Of a stretch of DNA of 35,853 nucleotides, positions 6,796 to 14,950 are shown one piece after another. This DNA is from Nocardioides zhouii (GTDB taxonomy: Bacteria > Actinomycetota > Actinomycetes > Propionibacteriales > Nocardioidaceae). Below the pieces are notes generated by a model, which saw only the letters and a list, made by a program, of their open reading frames with translations, ran no database searches and was not told where the DNA came from. Each line of letters begins with the position of its first letter. Positions within the stretch are counted from its first letter, which is position 1. The translations under genes were made by a program, and so were the position numbers. The DNA lies in the NCBI RefSeq assembly GCF_004137345.1, contig NZ_SDWV01000033.1:1-35853 (forward strand). Reading direction: 5' to 3'.

Positions 6796-8303
6796 GCGCC
6801 GGGCTGCCGTCGTACGCCGACACCGTCGTGGTCGGCGCCGGCACCGGTGGTGCAGCGTTCGCGGCCACCCTGGCCCGCCACTCCGACGAGCAGGTGCTGC
6901 TCCTCGAGGCGGGTCCGGACTACGGGCCTCGCAACTCCGGGCGCTGGCCGGCCGACATGCTCGACGCGCTCGCCATCCCGACCTCCCACGACGTCCGGCT
7001 CGACCCCGCAGGGGGGAGCCCGGGTCGCACCGTCGACACTCCCCGGGCCCGCATCGTCGGCGGGTGCTCCGCCCACAACGGGTGCACCGCCTCGGTGAGC
7101 GCACGGCACGACTACGACGAGTGGGCCGCTCAGGGCAACGCGGGCTGGACCGCGACCGAGGTGCTGCCGCTGCTCGAGTGGGTGCGCGACCGCTTCCGCG
7201 TGCGCCGCTACCGCTCCGCTGAGCTCACGCCTCCCCAGCGGGCCTTCGTCGACGCCGGGCTGGCCGTCGGGCTCCCCTTCGCCGACGACCTCGACGACAT
7301 CGAGGCGGGTGAGGGGATCGGCCCGATGCCGATCAACATCGTCGACGGCGTGCGGTGGAACGCCTCGTTCGCCTTCCTCGACCAGGTGCGTGACCTCGAC
7401 AACCTCACGATCGTCGGTGGCGCCCCGATCGAGGAGATCCTGGTCGCCGACGGCGTCGTGGAGGGCGTCCGGGTGGTGCGCGAAGGCACGTCCACGACCG
7501 TCTCGGCAAGCCGCGTCGTCGTCGCCGCCGGCGCCTACCACTCACCGGCCCTGCTCCTGGCCTCGGGCATCGGCCCCGCCGACGAGCTCGCCGCCCTGGG
7601 CATCCCGGTCCGCGTCGACCTACCCGGGGTGGGCCGGCACCTGCTCGACCACGCCTGCGTCGCACTCGACTTCACCGGCACACCCGCGCTGCCCGCCCAA
7701 CTCGCCGCCATGGACTGGGGACCCGACGAGCAGAGCCTAGGCCGGCTGCGGTCCACGCGCTGCGACGACGGGCCCTACGACGTCCACGTCTTCATGGTCG
7801 CGGGCGCCAACAGCGGACACCCGGACCTCCCGCCCGTCACCCTCTACGGCGGCGCCATGCGCGCCCGGTCTGAGGGGACCGTGCGCCTGAGCCCCGACCG
7901 CGACGTCAGCCGCCCCCTCATCGACCACGCCTACGGCACCGATCCCGAGGGCCACGACCTCGCCGTCCTCGACGAGGCACTCGGCCTGCTGCGGAGGATG
8001 ACCGAGCAGCCGGTGCTCGCCGCCGAATTGGGCGAGCCCGTGAGCCGTGGTGTCGACCCGCTCGACGCGATCGCGAGCTACTGCCACCCCGCCGGCACCT
8101 GCAAGATGGGCCCGGCGAGCGACCCGACTGCGGTCGTCGACCACCGCGGCGAGGTGCACGGGGTCCGCGGTCTGCACGTCGCGGACGCATCAATCATGCC
8201 TGCGATCACCCGGGGCAACGTCAACCTCCCCACCGCCATGATCGGCGCCCGGATCGCCGCCGCCCTCGCGGGTGTCACCCCGGCCGTCGTCGCCCAGTCC
8301 TAG
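6792..8303 (+). CDS. GMC-family FAD-dependent oxidoreductase
   Basis: The 503-residue protein begins with the FAD-binding dinucleotide fold (TVVVGAGTGGAAFAATLARH, GxGxxG at about residues 15-20), followed by VLLLEAGPDYGP, and RIVGGCSAHNGCTASVSARH, the position of the flavin-contact loop. The C-terminal GMC domain has the catalytic His in HPAGTCKMG and the conserved Asn in RGNVNLPTAMIG. GMC enzymes oxidise alcohols, choline, sugars and polyols. The start overlaps the regulator's stop (ATGA), so the two are translationally coupled. No signal peptide is seen, so it acts in the cytoplasm. In this operon it probably oxidises a hydroxyl of the imported compound or of its breakdown product. The substrate cannot be read from the sequence. 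Confidence 0.92.
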   Translation: MSAGLPSYADTVVVGAGTGGAAFAATLARHSDEQVLLLEAGPDYGPRNSGRWPADMLDALAIPTSHDVRLDPAGGSPGRTVDTPRARIVGGCSAHNGCTASVSARHDYDEWAAQGNAGWTATEVLPLLEWVRDRFRVRRYRSAELTPPQRAFVDAGLAVGLPFADDLDDIEAGEGIGPMPINIVDGVRWNASFAFLDQVRDLDNLTIVGGAPIEEILVADGVVEGVRVVREGTSTTVSASRVVVAAGAYHSPALLLASGIGPADELAALGIPVRVDLPGVGRHLLDHACVALDFTGTPALPAQLAAMDWGPDEQSLGRLRSTRCDDGPYDVHVFMVAGANSGHPDLPPVTLYGGAMRARSEGTVRLSPDRDVSRPLIDHAYGTDPEGHDLAVLDEALGLLRRMTEQPVLAAELGEPVSRGVDPLDAIASYCHPAGTCKMGPASDPTAVVDHRGEVHGVRGLHVADASIMPAITRGNVNLPTAMIGARIAAALAGVTPAVVAQS

Positions 8304-8327
8304 CCACACCCTTCGCGAAGGAACCAC

Positions 8328-9359
8328 ATGAGCACCGACCTGACCCCGTTCGAGCGCGACATCCACGCCCAGCCCGTGGCCCTGGAGGACCTCGTCGGAC
8401 ACCCGCTCGACCACGACGCCCGTGCCCTCCTAGGCCGCTCCTGGGACCGCGTGGTCCTCACCGGTATGGGCAGCTCGCACTACGTCGCCCTCCCCACGTG
8501 GCGCGCCCTCGTCGGGGCCGGCCGCGCAGCCTGGGCCGTCGACACCGGCGACCTCCTCGAGAACCCGGGTCTGCTGACCCCCGACACGCTGCTCGTCGCG
8601 ACCTCCCAGTCGGGTGCCAGCGGCGAGGTCGTCGAGCTCCTCGACCGGATCGGGCGAGGGCCGGGGGTCGGTGCGACCATCGGCGTCGCGGAGGACACCT
8701 CGAGCCCCTTGGCCCAGCGGGCCGACGTGTTCGTGCCGCTGCGCAGCGGCTCCGAGGCAACGGTCAGCACCAAGAGCTACCTGAACAGCCTGGTCGCCCA
8801 GAGCCGGATCACCGATGCCTTCCTCGGCCGCACCTCGACCGACGCCGTCCTCGAGGCGACCATCTCTGACGTCGAGGAGGTGATCGAGCGGACCGACGTG
8901 AGCGGCCTCGGCGAGCAGGTGCTGAACCTCGACGGCGTCCGTGTCGCCGCCATCGGCAAGGGCGACTCGGCTGCCACCGCGTTGTACGCCGGCCTGATCA
9001 CCAAGGAGAGCTCGAAGGTCCCGATGGAGGGCTACGTCGGTGGTGAGTTCCGGCACGGTCCCTACGAGCTGGCCGGCATTGGGCTGACCGCGTTCCTCTA
9101 CCCGGGCGGGGCTCCCGACGGGGACCAGACCCTGCCCGCGCTCGCGCGCGACCTGGTCGCGTCCGGCGCCACCGTCTACGCGGTCGGCGGCGAGCCCATG
9201 CCCGGCGTCCACACTCTGGCGATCCCGACGTCCTCGGGGCTGAGCGCTCTCGCGACCGGTGCCGTGGTGGCTCAGCTTGTCGCGGTCAGCCTGGCGCGCG
9301 CCAACGACGTCGTCCCCGGCGCCTTTCTCTACGGCAGCAAGGTGACGACCGCCCTGTGA
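8328..9359 (+). CDS. SIS-domain sugar isomerase / deglycase-like protein (FrlB/AgaS/GlmS-C type)
   Basis: The 343-residue protein has two SIS (sugar isomerase) domains without the glutaminase domain of GlmS. Motifs are VVLTGMGSSHYVALPTWRAL and LLVATSQSGASGEVVELLDR in the first domain, VSTKSYLNSLV in the linker, and VGGEFRHGPYELAG plus the end KVTTAL in the second, which recall the GlmS/FrlB/AgaS group. Such stand-alone proteins isomerise or deaminate amino-sugar phosphates or deglycate fructoselysine 6-phosphate. A ribosome binding site (GAAGGAA) precedes ATG 8328, 24 nt after the oxidoreductase stop. The stop overlaps the kinase start by 4 nt, which suggests that enzyme and kinase work in sequence: kinase first, then this enzyme on the 6-phosphate. 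Confidence 0.88.
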   Translation: MSTDLTPFERDIHAQPVALEDLVGHPLDHDARALLGRSWDRVVLTGMGSSHYVALPTWRALVGAGRAAWAVDTGDLLENPGLLTPDTLLVATSQSGASGEVVELLDRIGRGPGVGATIGVAEDTSSPLAQRADVFVPLRSGSEATVSTKSYLNSLVAQSRITDAFLGRTSTDAVLEATISDVEEVIERTDVSGLGEQVLNLDGVRVAAIGKGDSAATALYAGLITKESSKVPMEGYVGGEFRHGPYELAGIGLTAFLYPGGAPDGDQTLPALARDLVASGATVYAVGGEPMPGVHTLAIPTSSGLSALATGAVVAQLVAVSLARANDVVPGAFLYGSKVTTAL

Positions 9360-10255
9360 GCATCGCGTCCGACCGGTTCCTCGGTGTCGACCTGGGCGGC
9401 ACCGGGACCCGGATCGTCCTCGCCGACGCGTCCGGCACGGTGCTCGCCGACCGATCGGTCGCCACGGCCACCGATCCCCGCGCCGCCGTCGTCGACCTGG
9501 GCGACGCGTTGGCCGAGGTCGCCTCCGGCCCTGTCGCCGCCATCGGGATCGGCGCCTCCGGCCCGATCGACAGGGACGGGGTGATCCGCAACCCCGACAC
9601 GCTCCCGGCCTACACCGGGGCCGACCTGGTCGGAGCGCTACGGGACCGGTTCGCCGCTCCGGTGGTGATCGACAACGATGCCGTGACCGCGGCGCACGCA
9701 GAGGCCCGACTGGGCGCGGGCCGGGGCGCGCGCTCGCTGCTGATGGTCACGCTGGGCACCGGGGTGGGCGTCGCGATGCTCAGTGACGGCGTCCCCCTGC
9801 GGACCGCCGCCGGCACTCACCCGGAGGCCGGACACCTCGGTGTCCCGGGCGGCGCACCTTGCTACTGCGGACGGTCGTCCTGCTGGGAGCAGAGCGCCTC
9901 GCGCTCGGCGCTCGAGGCGGGTGCGGCGCGCCTGGGCCTCGACCTGGACGCCGCAGCAGGAGTCGCCCGCGCGGGCGACCCGGCCGCGACGGACCTGTTC
10001 GCGGCGTACGGCGAGGCAGTTGGGACCGGCCTGGTCGACCTGCTCACCCTGCTCGGCCCGGACCGGGTAGTCCTGGGTGGCGGCGGCGCGCGCTTCCTCG
10101 ACTGCTTCCGCGAGTCGCTCGATGACGTCCTCGGCCGGGTCGTCGGCTGCTACGACCGGCCCTCCGTGGTGCCCGCCACCGTGGGGAACCTGGCCGGCGC
10201 ACTCGGCGCCGCGCTGCTCGGCACGACGGCGTCGCGGGTCCTCAGGGTCAGGTAG
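9356..10255 (+). CDS. ROK-family sugar kinase
   Basis: The 299-residue protein has the ATP-binding VDLGGTGTRIVLAD at the N-terminus, the catalytic Asp in VIDNDAVTAAHAEARLG, the second phosphate motif VTLGTGVGVAM, and the ROK signature EAGHLGVPGGAPCYCGRSSCWE with its zinc-binding Cys cluster (CxCGxxxC) and His. ROK kinases phosphorylate glucose, N-acetylmannosamine, fructose and related hexoses. GTG 9356 overlaps the upstream stop by 4 nt (GTGA). As the last gene of the permease-DeoR-GMC-SIS operon it probably phosphorylates the imported sugar part and so provides the SIS substrate and the DeoR effector. The exact hexose is unknown. Confidence 0.93.
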   Translation: MSIASDRFLGVDLGGTGTRIVLADASGTVLADRSVATATDPRAAVVDLGDALAEVASGPVAAIGIGASGPIDRDGVIRNPDTLPAYTGADLVGALRDRFAAPVVIDNDAVTAAHAEARLGAGRGARSLLMVTLGTGVGVAMLSDGVPLRTAAGTHPEAGHLGVPGGAPCYCGRSSCWEQSASRSALEAGAARLGLDLDAAAGVARAGDPAATDLFAAYGEAVGTGLVDLLTLLGPDRVVLGGGGARFLDCFRESLDDVLGRVVGCYDRPSVVPATVGNLAGALGAALLGTTASRVLRVR

Positions 10256-10532
10256 TGGTGCCCGGGTCGCGAGAATGGGTTGGTCGCTGGTCGACCAGCT
10301 CGCGAGTCACGCCAAGGACCTCCGAGACCTCCCACGCCGCTATGGCCGCCCCGCGCCGAGCTCTGACTTCGACGCCACCGCGACCAAACGTGGTCAGTAC
10401 TTCGGGGGGAGACGACCCAACCGCGCGGAAGGTGTGAGCCAACCACTGCTCGCGTTCGAGAATCCATTGGTAGCGGTGAACGCGCGTCGATCTGGGCGGT
10501 TCGGGCCACCAGGAGTAGCGCCCGCACGCACC
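10256..10532. other. Convergent intergenic stretch between the kinase operon and satE-like gene
   Basis: The 277 bases separate genes that converge. A minus-strand open frame at 10248-10442 (64 codons, starting MAHTFRAVGSSPPEVL) overlaps the kinase end, has no ribosome binding site, and is not recognised. No clear hairpin followed by a T-run was found by eye. Confidence 0.35.
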
Positions 10533-11264
10533 TCACGAAAGCAGCAGCACGTACGACCCAAGCGCCACGAGCCATGACACGAATGACCCCAGCAGGAAAT
10601 ACTCCGTGAGCTGGTGGATCCGCTCCTGGTCGCGTCGGGACGAGAGCTCGGGGAACCGGAGCAGGCCCTTGGCTGCGACCACGACTGAAGCGGCCGTCAC
10701 CTGACCACCCAGCGCGAGCGCGAGGATGAAGACGCGCTCGAGCGGGCCCAGCAGGCGACCGCCCTTGAGAGGCGTACGCGGCATCGCTCCGTCGGCACCC
10801 GGGTTGATGGTGCCGCTCGACTTGAGGATCAGACGTACGAGCACGTTGCCGGTGGAGAGCTGGATGCCGAAGGCGCCGAGCACCAGCAGGAAGCGGTCCG
10901 GCGACACCGAGCCCAGGGCCGGCAGCGTCACCGACGAGAGCCACTCCCCCAGCGGGCCAGCGGCAGACGGCGCCAGCCCGGAGCACGCCACCGCAGCCGA
11001 CAGCGCGACCACGAACACCGTCAGCGGGACCCACGCCGGCCCCGCGTGACCGAAGCCCCAGGTCACCGATGACCCCCATGCCAGCACCACAGCGGCTATG
11101 ACGAAGAGCGCCAGCACGTCGCGACCGGACGTGAGCCCGGCCAGCAGCCCGACCGACAGCGCGACCAGCGCACCCACGCACTCGGGGAAGAACCGCACCC
11201 TGCGCACGGCGTGCGCCAGGTCGGTGACGGCGAAGCCGATCAAGAGGATCCCGAGCCAGCTCAT
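10533..11264 (-). CDS. SatE / DUF3307-like integral membrane protein
   Basis: The 243-residue protein has about six hydrophobic segments, starting at MSWLGILLIGFAVTDLAHAV. The C-terminal half holds the most family-like part: GGRLLGPLERVFILALALGG, then VVVAAKGLLRFPELSSRRDQ and LTEYFLLGSFVSWLVALGSY. The Glu-Arg within a helix, the 'AAKGLLRFPEL' loop and the final 'EYFLLGSFVS' helix are what I know from DUF3307 proteins, which are found next to SatD. ATG 11264 lies 16 nt after the satD-like stop, so the two are probably co-transcribed. The cellular role of the pair is unknown. Confidence 0.75.
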   Translation of the reverse strand: MSWLGILLIGFAVTDLAHAVRRVRFFPECVGALVALSVGLLAGLTSGRDVLALFVIAAVVLAWGSSVTWGFGHAGPAWVPLTVFVVALSAAVACSGLAPSAAGPLGEWLSSVTLPALGSVSPDRFLLVLGAFGIQLSTGNVLVRLILKSSGTINPGADGAMPRTPLKGGRLLGPLERVFILALALGGQVTAASVVVAAKGLLRFPELSSRRDQERIHQLTEYFLLGSFVSWLVALGSYVLLLS

Positions 11265-11280
11265 CGCTCACGCCCTCCTG

Positions 11281-11928
11281 TCACAGGTCTCGCAGCAGCT
11301 CGTCGGCCGCCAGCACCACGCCGATGCCCTCCGCGCGGACCCGCTGGGAGACCGCGGACGGGCTGATGCCCAGCTCGTCGGCGATGTCCTGCTGCCGTCG
11401 TCCCCTCATCAGACCATCCAGCACCGACATCGACCGCTCCGACAAGCCGGACACGACCTGATCACGTGACATCAGGGCCGCATTGACCAGCGACGGCGGG
11501 GGCCCGGCCTCCCCCTCGGCCGCGACGTACGCCGTCCGCACCGCGCGCAGCGGCGCCTTGCGCTCGTACTCCTTGGCCATCTCGATCGCGGCGCGCGCTG
11601 CCCACCAGCCAGGGCCGTCCTCCACGCGCGGCTCCTCGGACAGCACCTGCACCCGTCCCCAGCCGATCCCCTGGCGGACGTCGACGTCGGGCAGCAGCGC
11701 CATCCGCAGACGAAGCGTCGCGGCGATGGCGTCACCGAGGCTGGCGAAGATCCCCTGGAACTCGTCGCCCAGCCCGATCCGCAGCAGTACCGGAAGCGTG
11801 AACGAGGCGTTGATGGCGTCGATCGCCTTCTCGAAGCGCGCGTGGACGGCGGCCCGGTCGCCAGTGCGACGGGAGCCCACCAGGTCACCGATGACGGTGA
11901 CTGAAGCCTTGGCCTTCACCTCGTCCAT
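11281..11928 (-). CDS. SatD-family protein with C-terminal helix-turn-helix
   Basis: This 215-residue protein starts MDEVKAKASVTVIGDLVGSR. The region LRIGLGDEFQGIFASLGDAI with RQGIGWGRVQVL is the typical SatD core, which resembles the nucleotide-cyclase/ferredoxin-like fold by its GDEFQG motif. The last 45 residues (RGRRQQDIADELGISPSAVS) are a helix-turn-helix, so the protein probably binds DNA. The start at 11928 follows a TATGAT box by 6 nt, which implies a leaderless transcript, and a 14-bp palindrome precedes that box. Longer upstream extensions only shadow glnE. It lies 43 nt downstream of glnE and just upstream of its membrane partner. SatD is known from streptococci, but its mechanism is not settled. 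Confidence 0.85.
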   Translation of the reverse strand: MDEVKAKASVTVIGDLVGSRRTGDRAAVHARFEKAIDAINASFTLPVLLRIGLGDEFQGIFASLGDAIAATLRLRMALLPDVDVRQGIGWGRVQVLSEEPRVEDGPGWWAARAAIEMAKEYERKAPLRAVRTAYVAAEGEAGPPPSLVNAALMSRDQVVSGLSERSMSVLDGLMRGRRQQDIADELGISPSAVSQRVRAEGIGVVLAADELLRDL

Positions 11929-11934
11929 ATGAAG

Positions 11935-11940
11935 ATCATA
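11935..11940 (-). promoter_or_regulatory. -10 box of a leaderless promoter for the satD-like gene
   Basis: On the minus strand TATGAT is followed by CTTCAT and then the ATG at 11928. A spacing of 6 nt between a TANNNT box and the start codon puts transcription initiation at the start codon. This close match to consensus is the best of the leaderless boxes in the window. Confidence 0.6.
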
Positions 11941-11944
11941 CCTT

Positions 11945-11958
11945 ATCTCAGACGAGAT
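11945..11958 (-). promoter_or_regulatory. Palindrome in the satD-like promoter, candidate operator
   Basis: ATCTC-AGAC-GAGAT is a perfect 5-bp inverted repeat with a 4-nt centre, located in the -35/-10 spacer, 4 nt upstream of the TATGAT box. A repressor bound here would block RNA polymerase. The helix-turn-helix of the downstream protein makes autoregulation a reasonable guess. Confidence 0.45.
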
Positions 11959-11971
11959 GAAGCAAGGGGAT

Positions 11972-14950
11972 TCACTCCCAGAAGACCCGCTCGACCACGG
12001 CGTGGGCCCGGCGGGTGGTGCGGAGGTAGTCGTTGACCATCTGGTCCGACGAGCCCTGTGGGTAGCCGAGCACGCTGGCCACGGCAGCCCGCTCGCGCGC
12101 GTCGCGCGGCAGCTGGTCGGCCGGCTTGCCGCGTACGAGCGTGACGGCGTTGCGCACCCGGCTGACCAACCGCCAGGCCTCGGCGAGCATCTCGGCATCG
12201 TCTGGCGAGATCAGCGACGCCTCCGCAGCAGCGGACAGAGCAGGCAGGGTCTGGGGGGTCCGCAGGGCGGCCACGGCACCGGCGTGCCGCATCTGCAGCA
12301 GCTGCACCGTCCACTCCACGTCGGCCAGTCCCCCGCGGCCGAGCTTGAGGTGGGTCTGCCGGTCCGCGCCGCGCGGCAGCCGCTCGTGGTCGACGCGCGC
12401 CTTGATCCGGCGTACCTCGATGACGTCGTCCTGGGTGATCCCCTCGACCGGGAACCGCAGCGGGTCGATCAGCTCGGTGAACCGCGCCCGCAGGGCCTCG
12501 TCGCCGGCGACCGCGTCGGCGCGCAGCAGGGCCTGGAACTCCCACACGTGCGACCACTTGGCATAGTAGGCGGAGTAGGACTCGACGGTCCGCACCATCG
12601 GGCCGTTCTTGCCCTCCGGGCGCAGGTCGGCGTCCACCTCGAGCGGCGGGTCGCTGGCCGGCAGCGACAGCAGCCGCCGCACCTCGGCGACCACGGCGGT
12701 CGCGTACGACGAGGCGACCTGCGCCTCGACGCCCTCGAGCTGCTCGTGCACGAACATCACGTCGGCGTCGGAGCCGTACGACAGCTCGAAGCCGCCGTAG
12801 CGACCCATCGCAATGACCGCGATCTTCGAGGGCGGCGACTCGAGCGAGCGCTGGCGCCGCACCGACTCCATCGCGATGTAGAGCGTCGCCTGCAGGGTCG
12901 CGTCGGTCAGCCGGCTCAGCCCCTGCCCGACGAGCGCCACGTCGGTCCCGGCCACGAGCTCGCCGCACGCGATCCGCAGCAGCTCGCGGCGGCGTACGGC
13001 CCGCACCGCCACCGCGGCGGCCTCGGCCGTCTCGGCCCGCTCGGTCAGCGCCTGCATCTCCGCGAGCGCGGCCTCGGCGCTGAGCGGCAGCAACGACTCC
13101 CCCAGCATCTTCACGCCCTGCGGCTCGCGCTCGAGCAGGTCGGTGGCGTAGCGCGAGGTGCCGAGGATGTGGGCCAGCCGCTGGGCGACCTCGCCCTCGT
13201 CGCGCAGCATCGTGAGGTACCACGGCGTCCGCCCCAGGCTCTCGCTGATCCGCCGGAAGCCGAACAGCCCGGCGTCGGGATCGGGCGAGTCGGCGAACCA
13301 CTCCAGCAGCACCGGCAGCAGCGTCCGCTGGATGTCGGAGGTGCGCGAGACCCCGCTCGTCAGCTTCTCGAGGTGGCGCAGCGCGGCTTTCGGGTCGGCG
13401 AAGCCCAGGGCCGACATGCGGGCCTCCGCGGCCTCGAGCGAGAGGCGGGCCTCGGTGCCGGGGAGCTTGGCGACGGCACCGAGGAGCGGGCGGTAGAAGA
13501 TCTTCTCGTGCAGCCGGCGCACCTCGCGGCGGTGGTAGCGCCACAGCTTGTCCAGCTGGACGGCCGGCTCGGAGAAGAAGCCGAGCGAGCGGCCGAGCCG
13601 CCGCAGCGACGCGTCATCGTCGGGCAGGACGTGCGTACGCCGGAGCTGGTGCAGCTGGATCCGGTGCTCGAGCGTACGGAGGAAGGCGTACGCCTCGTGG
13701 AGCTTCTCGCCGTCCTCGCGGCCGACGTAGCCGCCGTCGGTCAGCTTTGCGAGCGCGCTCAACGTGGCGCCTTCCCGCAGTGACGCGTCGGCGCGGCCGT
13801 GCACGAGCTGGAGGAGCTGGACGGCGAACTCGACGTCGCGCAGGCCGCCCGACCCGAGCTTGATCTGCCGCTCGGCCTCCTGGGCCGGGATGTGCTCGAC
13901 GACGCGTCGGCGCATCGCCTGGACGTCGCCGACGAAGCCGTCGCGACCCGCAGCGCTCCACACGAGCGGCTCGATGATTTCGAGGTACGCGCGGCCGAGG
14001 GCGAGGTCGCCGGCCACCGGCCGGGCCTTGAGCAGGGCCTGGAACTCCCAGGTCTTGGCCCACTTCTCGTAGTAGCCGCGGTGGCTGGCCAGTGTCCGGG
14101 TGAGCGGGCCCTGGCTGCCCTCGGGGCGGAGGTTGGCGTCGACCGGCCAGATCGTTCCCTCGCGGGTGTGGTCGGAGCAGATCCTGATCAGGTGCGAGGC
14201 CAGCTGGGTCGCGGCCCGCAGGGCGGTGCCTTCGTCGGCACCGTCCACTGCCTCGTGGACGAAGATCACGTCGACGTCGGAGACGTAGTTGAGCTCGTGG
14301 CCGCCGCACTTGCCCATTGCGACCACCGCGAGCCGGGCCGACGTGGCCGCCTCGCCCACCCTGGCGCGGGCGATGGCGAGCGCCGCCTCGAGCGTGGCCG
14401 CCGCGAGGTCGGAGATCTCGGCAGCGGCGTCGTCGACGCCCACGTGGTGGGCCAGGTCGCGGGCGGCGAGGCGCAGCAGGATCCGGCGGTACTCCACGCG
14501 CAGCGCGTCGACCGCCTCGGCATCGGGCAGCCCGGCCACCGGCATGGCGACGCCGGGGTCGGCGCCGACCGCAGTCAGCATCGCCTCGCGGACGGCGTAC
14601 GCCGCGGCGCGGGTGGTGCCCAGCGTGGGGTCGGTGAGCTCGCGCCAGTGGTCGGGGTGCCGGACGAGGTGGTGGGTCAGCGCGGTGCTGGCGCCGAGCA
14701 CCGTGCAGAGCCGCATGGCGGTGCCCTCGTCGTCGGCGACCTCCCGGAGCATCGCGGCACCGGCGCCGCCCTGGGCCTCGTCGAGCGCGTCGGACAGTCG
14801 CAGCAGGCCCTCGAGCGCGGCGTCGGGGTCGGCACTCGCGGCGAGCTTGTCGGTGAGCGGCTTGCGGGCCTCGCCGAGGCGGTCGATCCCCTGCACGGCC
14901 GCCGGTCCGTCGACGAAGCCGATGCGGATGAAGTCCCCCGACGTGCTCAC
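11972..14950 (-). CDS. glnE: GlnE, glutamine synthetase adenylyltransferase / adenylyl-removing enzyme
   Basis: The 992-residue bifunctional enzyme adds and removes AMP on a tyrosine of glutamine synthetase in response to nitrogen status. It has two nucleotidyltransferase halves. The N-terminal one (adenylyl-removing) has GKCGGHELNYVSDVDVIF at residues 213-230. The C-terminal one (adenylylating) has GRYGGFELSYGSDADVMF near residues 710-730. Each carries the GG and DxD metal-binding motif, and both have associated helical domains (LKLGRGGLADVEWTVQLLQM in the second). The length is normal for actinobacteria. GTG 14950 overlaps the amidotransferase stop by 4 nt. The gene lies downstream of a glutamine synthetase gene on the same strand, as in mycobacteria, where glnE is adjacent to glnA2. 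Confidence 0.97.
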   Translation of the reverse strand: MSTSGDFIRIGFVDGPAAVQGIDRLGEARKPLTDKLAASADPDAALEGLLRLSDALDEAQGGAGAAMLREVADDEGTAMRLCTVLGASTALTHHLVRHPDHWRELTDPTLGTTRAAAYAVREAMLTAVGADPGVAMPVAGLPDAEAVDALRVEYRRILLRLAARDLAHHVGVDDAAAEISDLAAATLEAALAIARARVGEAATSARLAVVAMGKCGGHELNYVSDVDVIFVHEAVDGADEGTALRAATQLASHLIRICSDHTREGTIWPVDANLRPEGSQGPLTRTLASHRGYYEKWAKTWEFQALLKARPVAGDLALGRAYLEIIEPLVWSAAGRDGFVGDVQAMRRRVVEHIPAQEAERQIKLGSGGLRDVEFAVQLLQLVHGRADASLREGATLSALAKLTDGGYVGREDGEKLHEAYAFLRTLEHRIQLHQLRRTHVLPDDDASLRRLGRSLGFFSEPAVQLDKLWRYHRREVRRLHEKIFYRPLLGAVAKLPGTEARLSLEAAEARMSALGFADPKAALRHLEKLTSGVSRTSDIQRTLLPVLLEWFADSPDPDAGLFGFRRISESLGRTPWYLTMLRDEGEVAQRLAHILGTSRYATDLLEREPQGVKMLGESLLPLSAEAALAEMQALTERAETAEAAAVAVRAVRRRELLRIACGELVAGTDVALVGQGLSRLTDATLQATLYIAMESVRRQRSLESPPSKIAVIAMGRYGGFELSYGSDADVMFVHEQLEGVEAQVASSYATAVVAEVRRLLSLPASDPPLEVDADLRPEGKNGPMVRTVESYSAYYAKWSHVWEFQALLRADAVAGDEALRARFTELIDPLRFPVEGITQDDVIEVRRIKARVDHERLPRGADRQTHLKLGRGGLADVEWTVQLLQMRHAGAVAALRTPQTLPALSAAAEASLISPDDAEMLAEAWRLVSRVRNAVTLVRGKPADQLPRDARERAAVASVLGYPQGSSDQMVNDYLRTTRRAHAVVERVFWE

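Noticed and set aside
10248..10442. 64-codon minus-strand frame after the kinase gene
   Set aside because: It overlaps the kinase end and lacks a ribosome binding site and a recognisable sequence.
11943..13544. Long open frames within glnE on both strands, including a 608-codon + strand frame at 11957-13783
   Set aside because: glnE is confirmed by its two nucleotidyltransferase motifs. The others are Arg/Gly/Ala-rich shadows.
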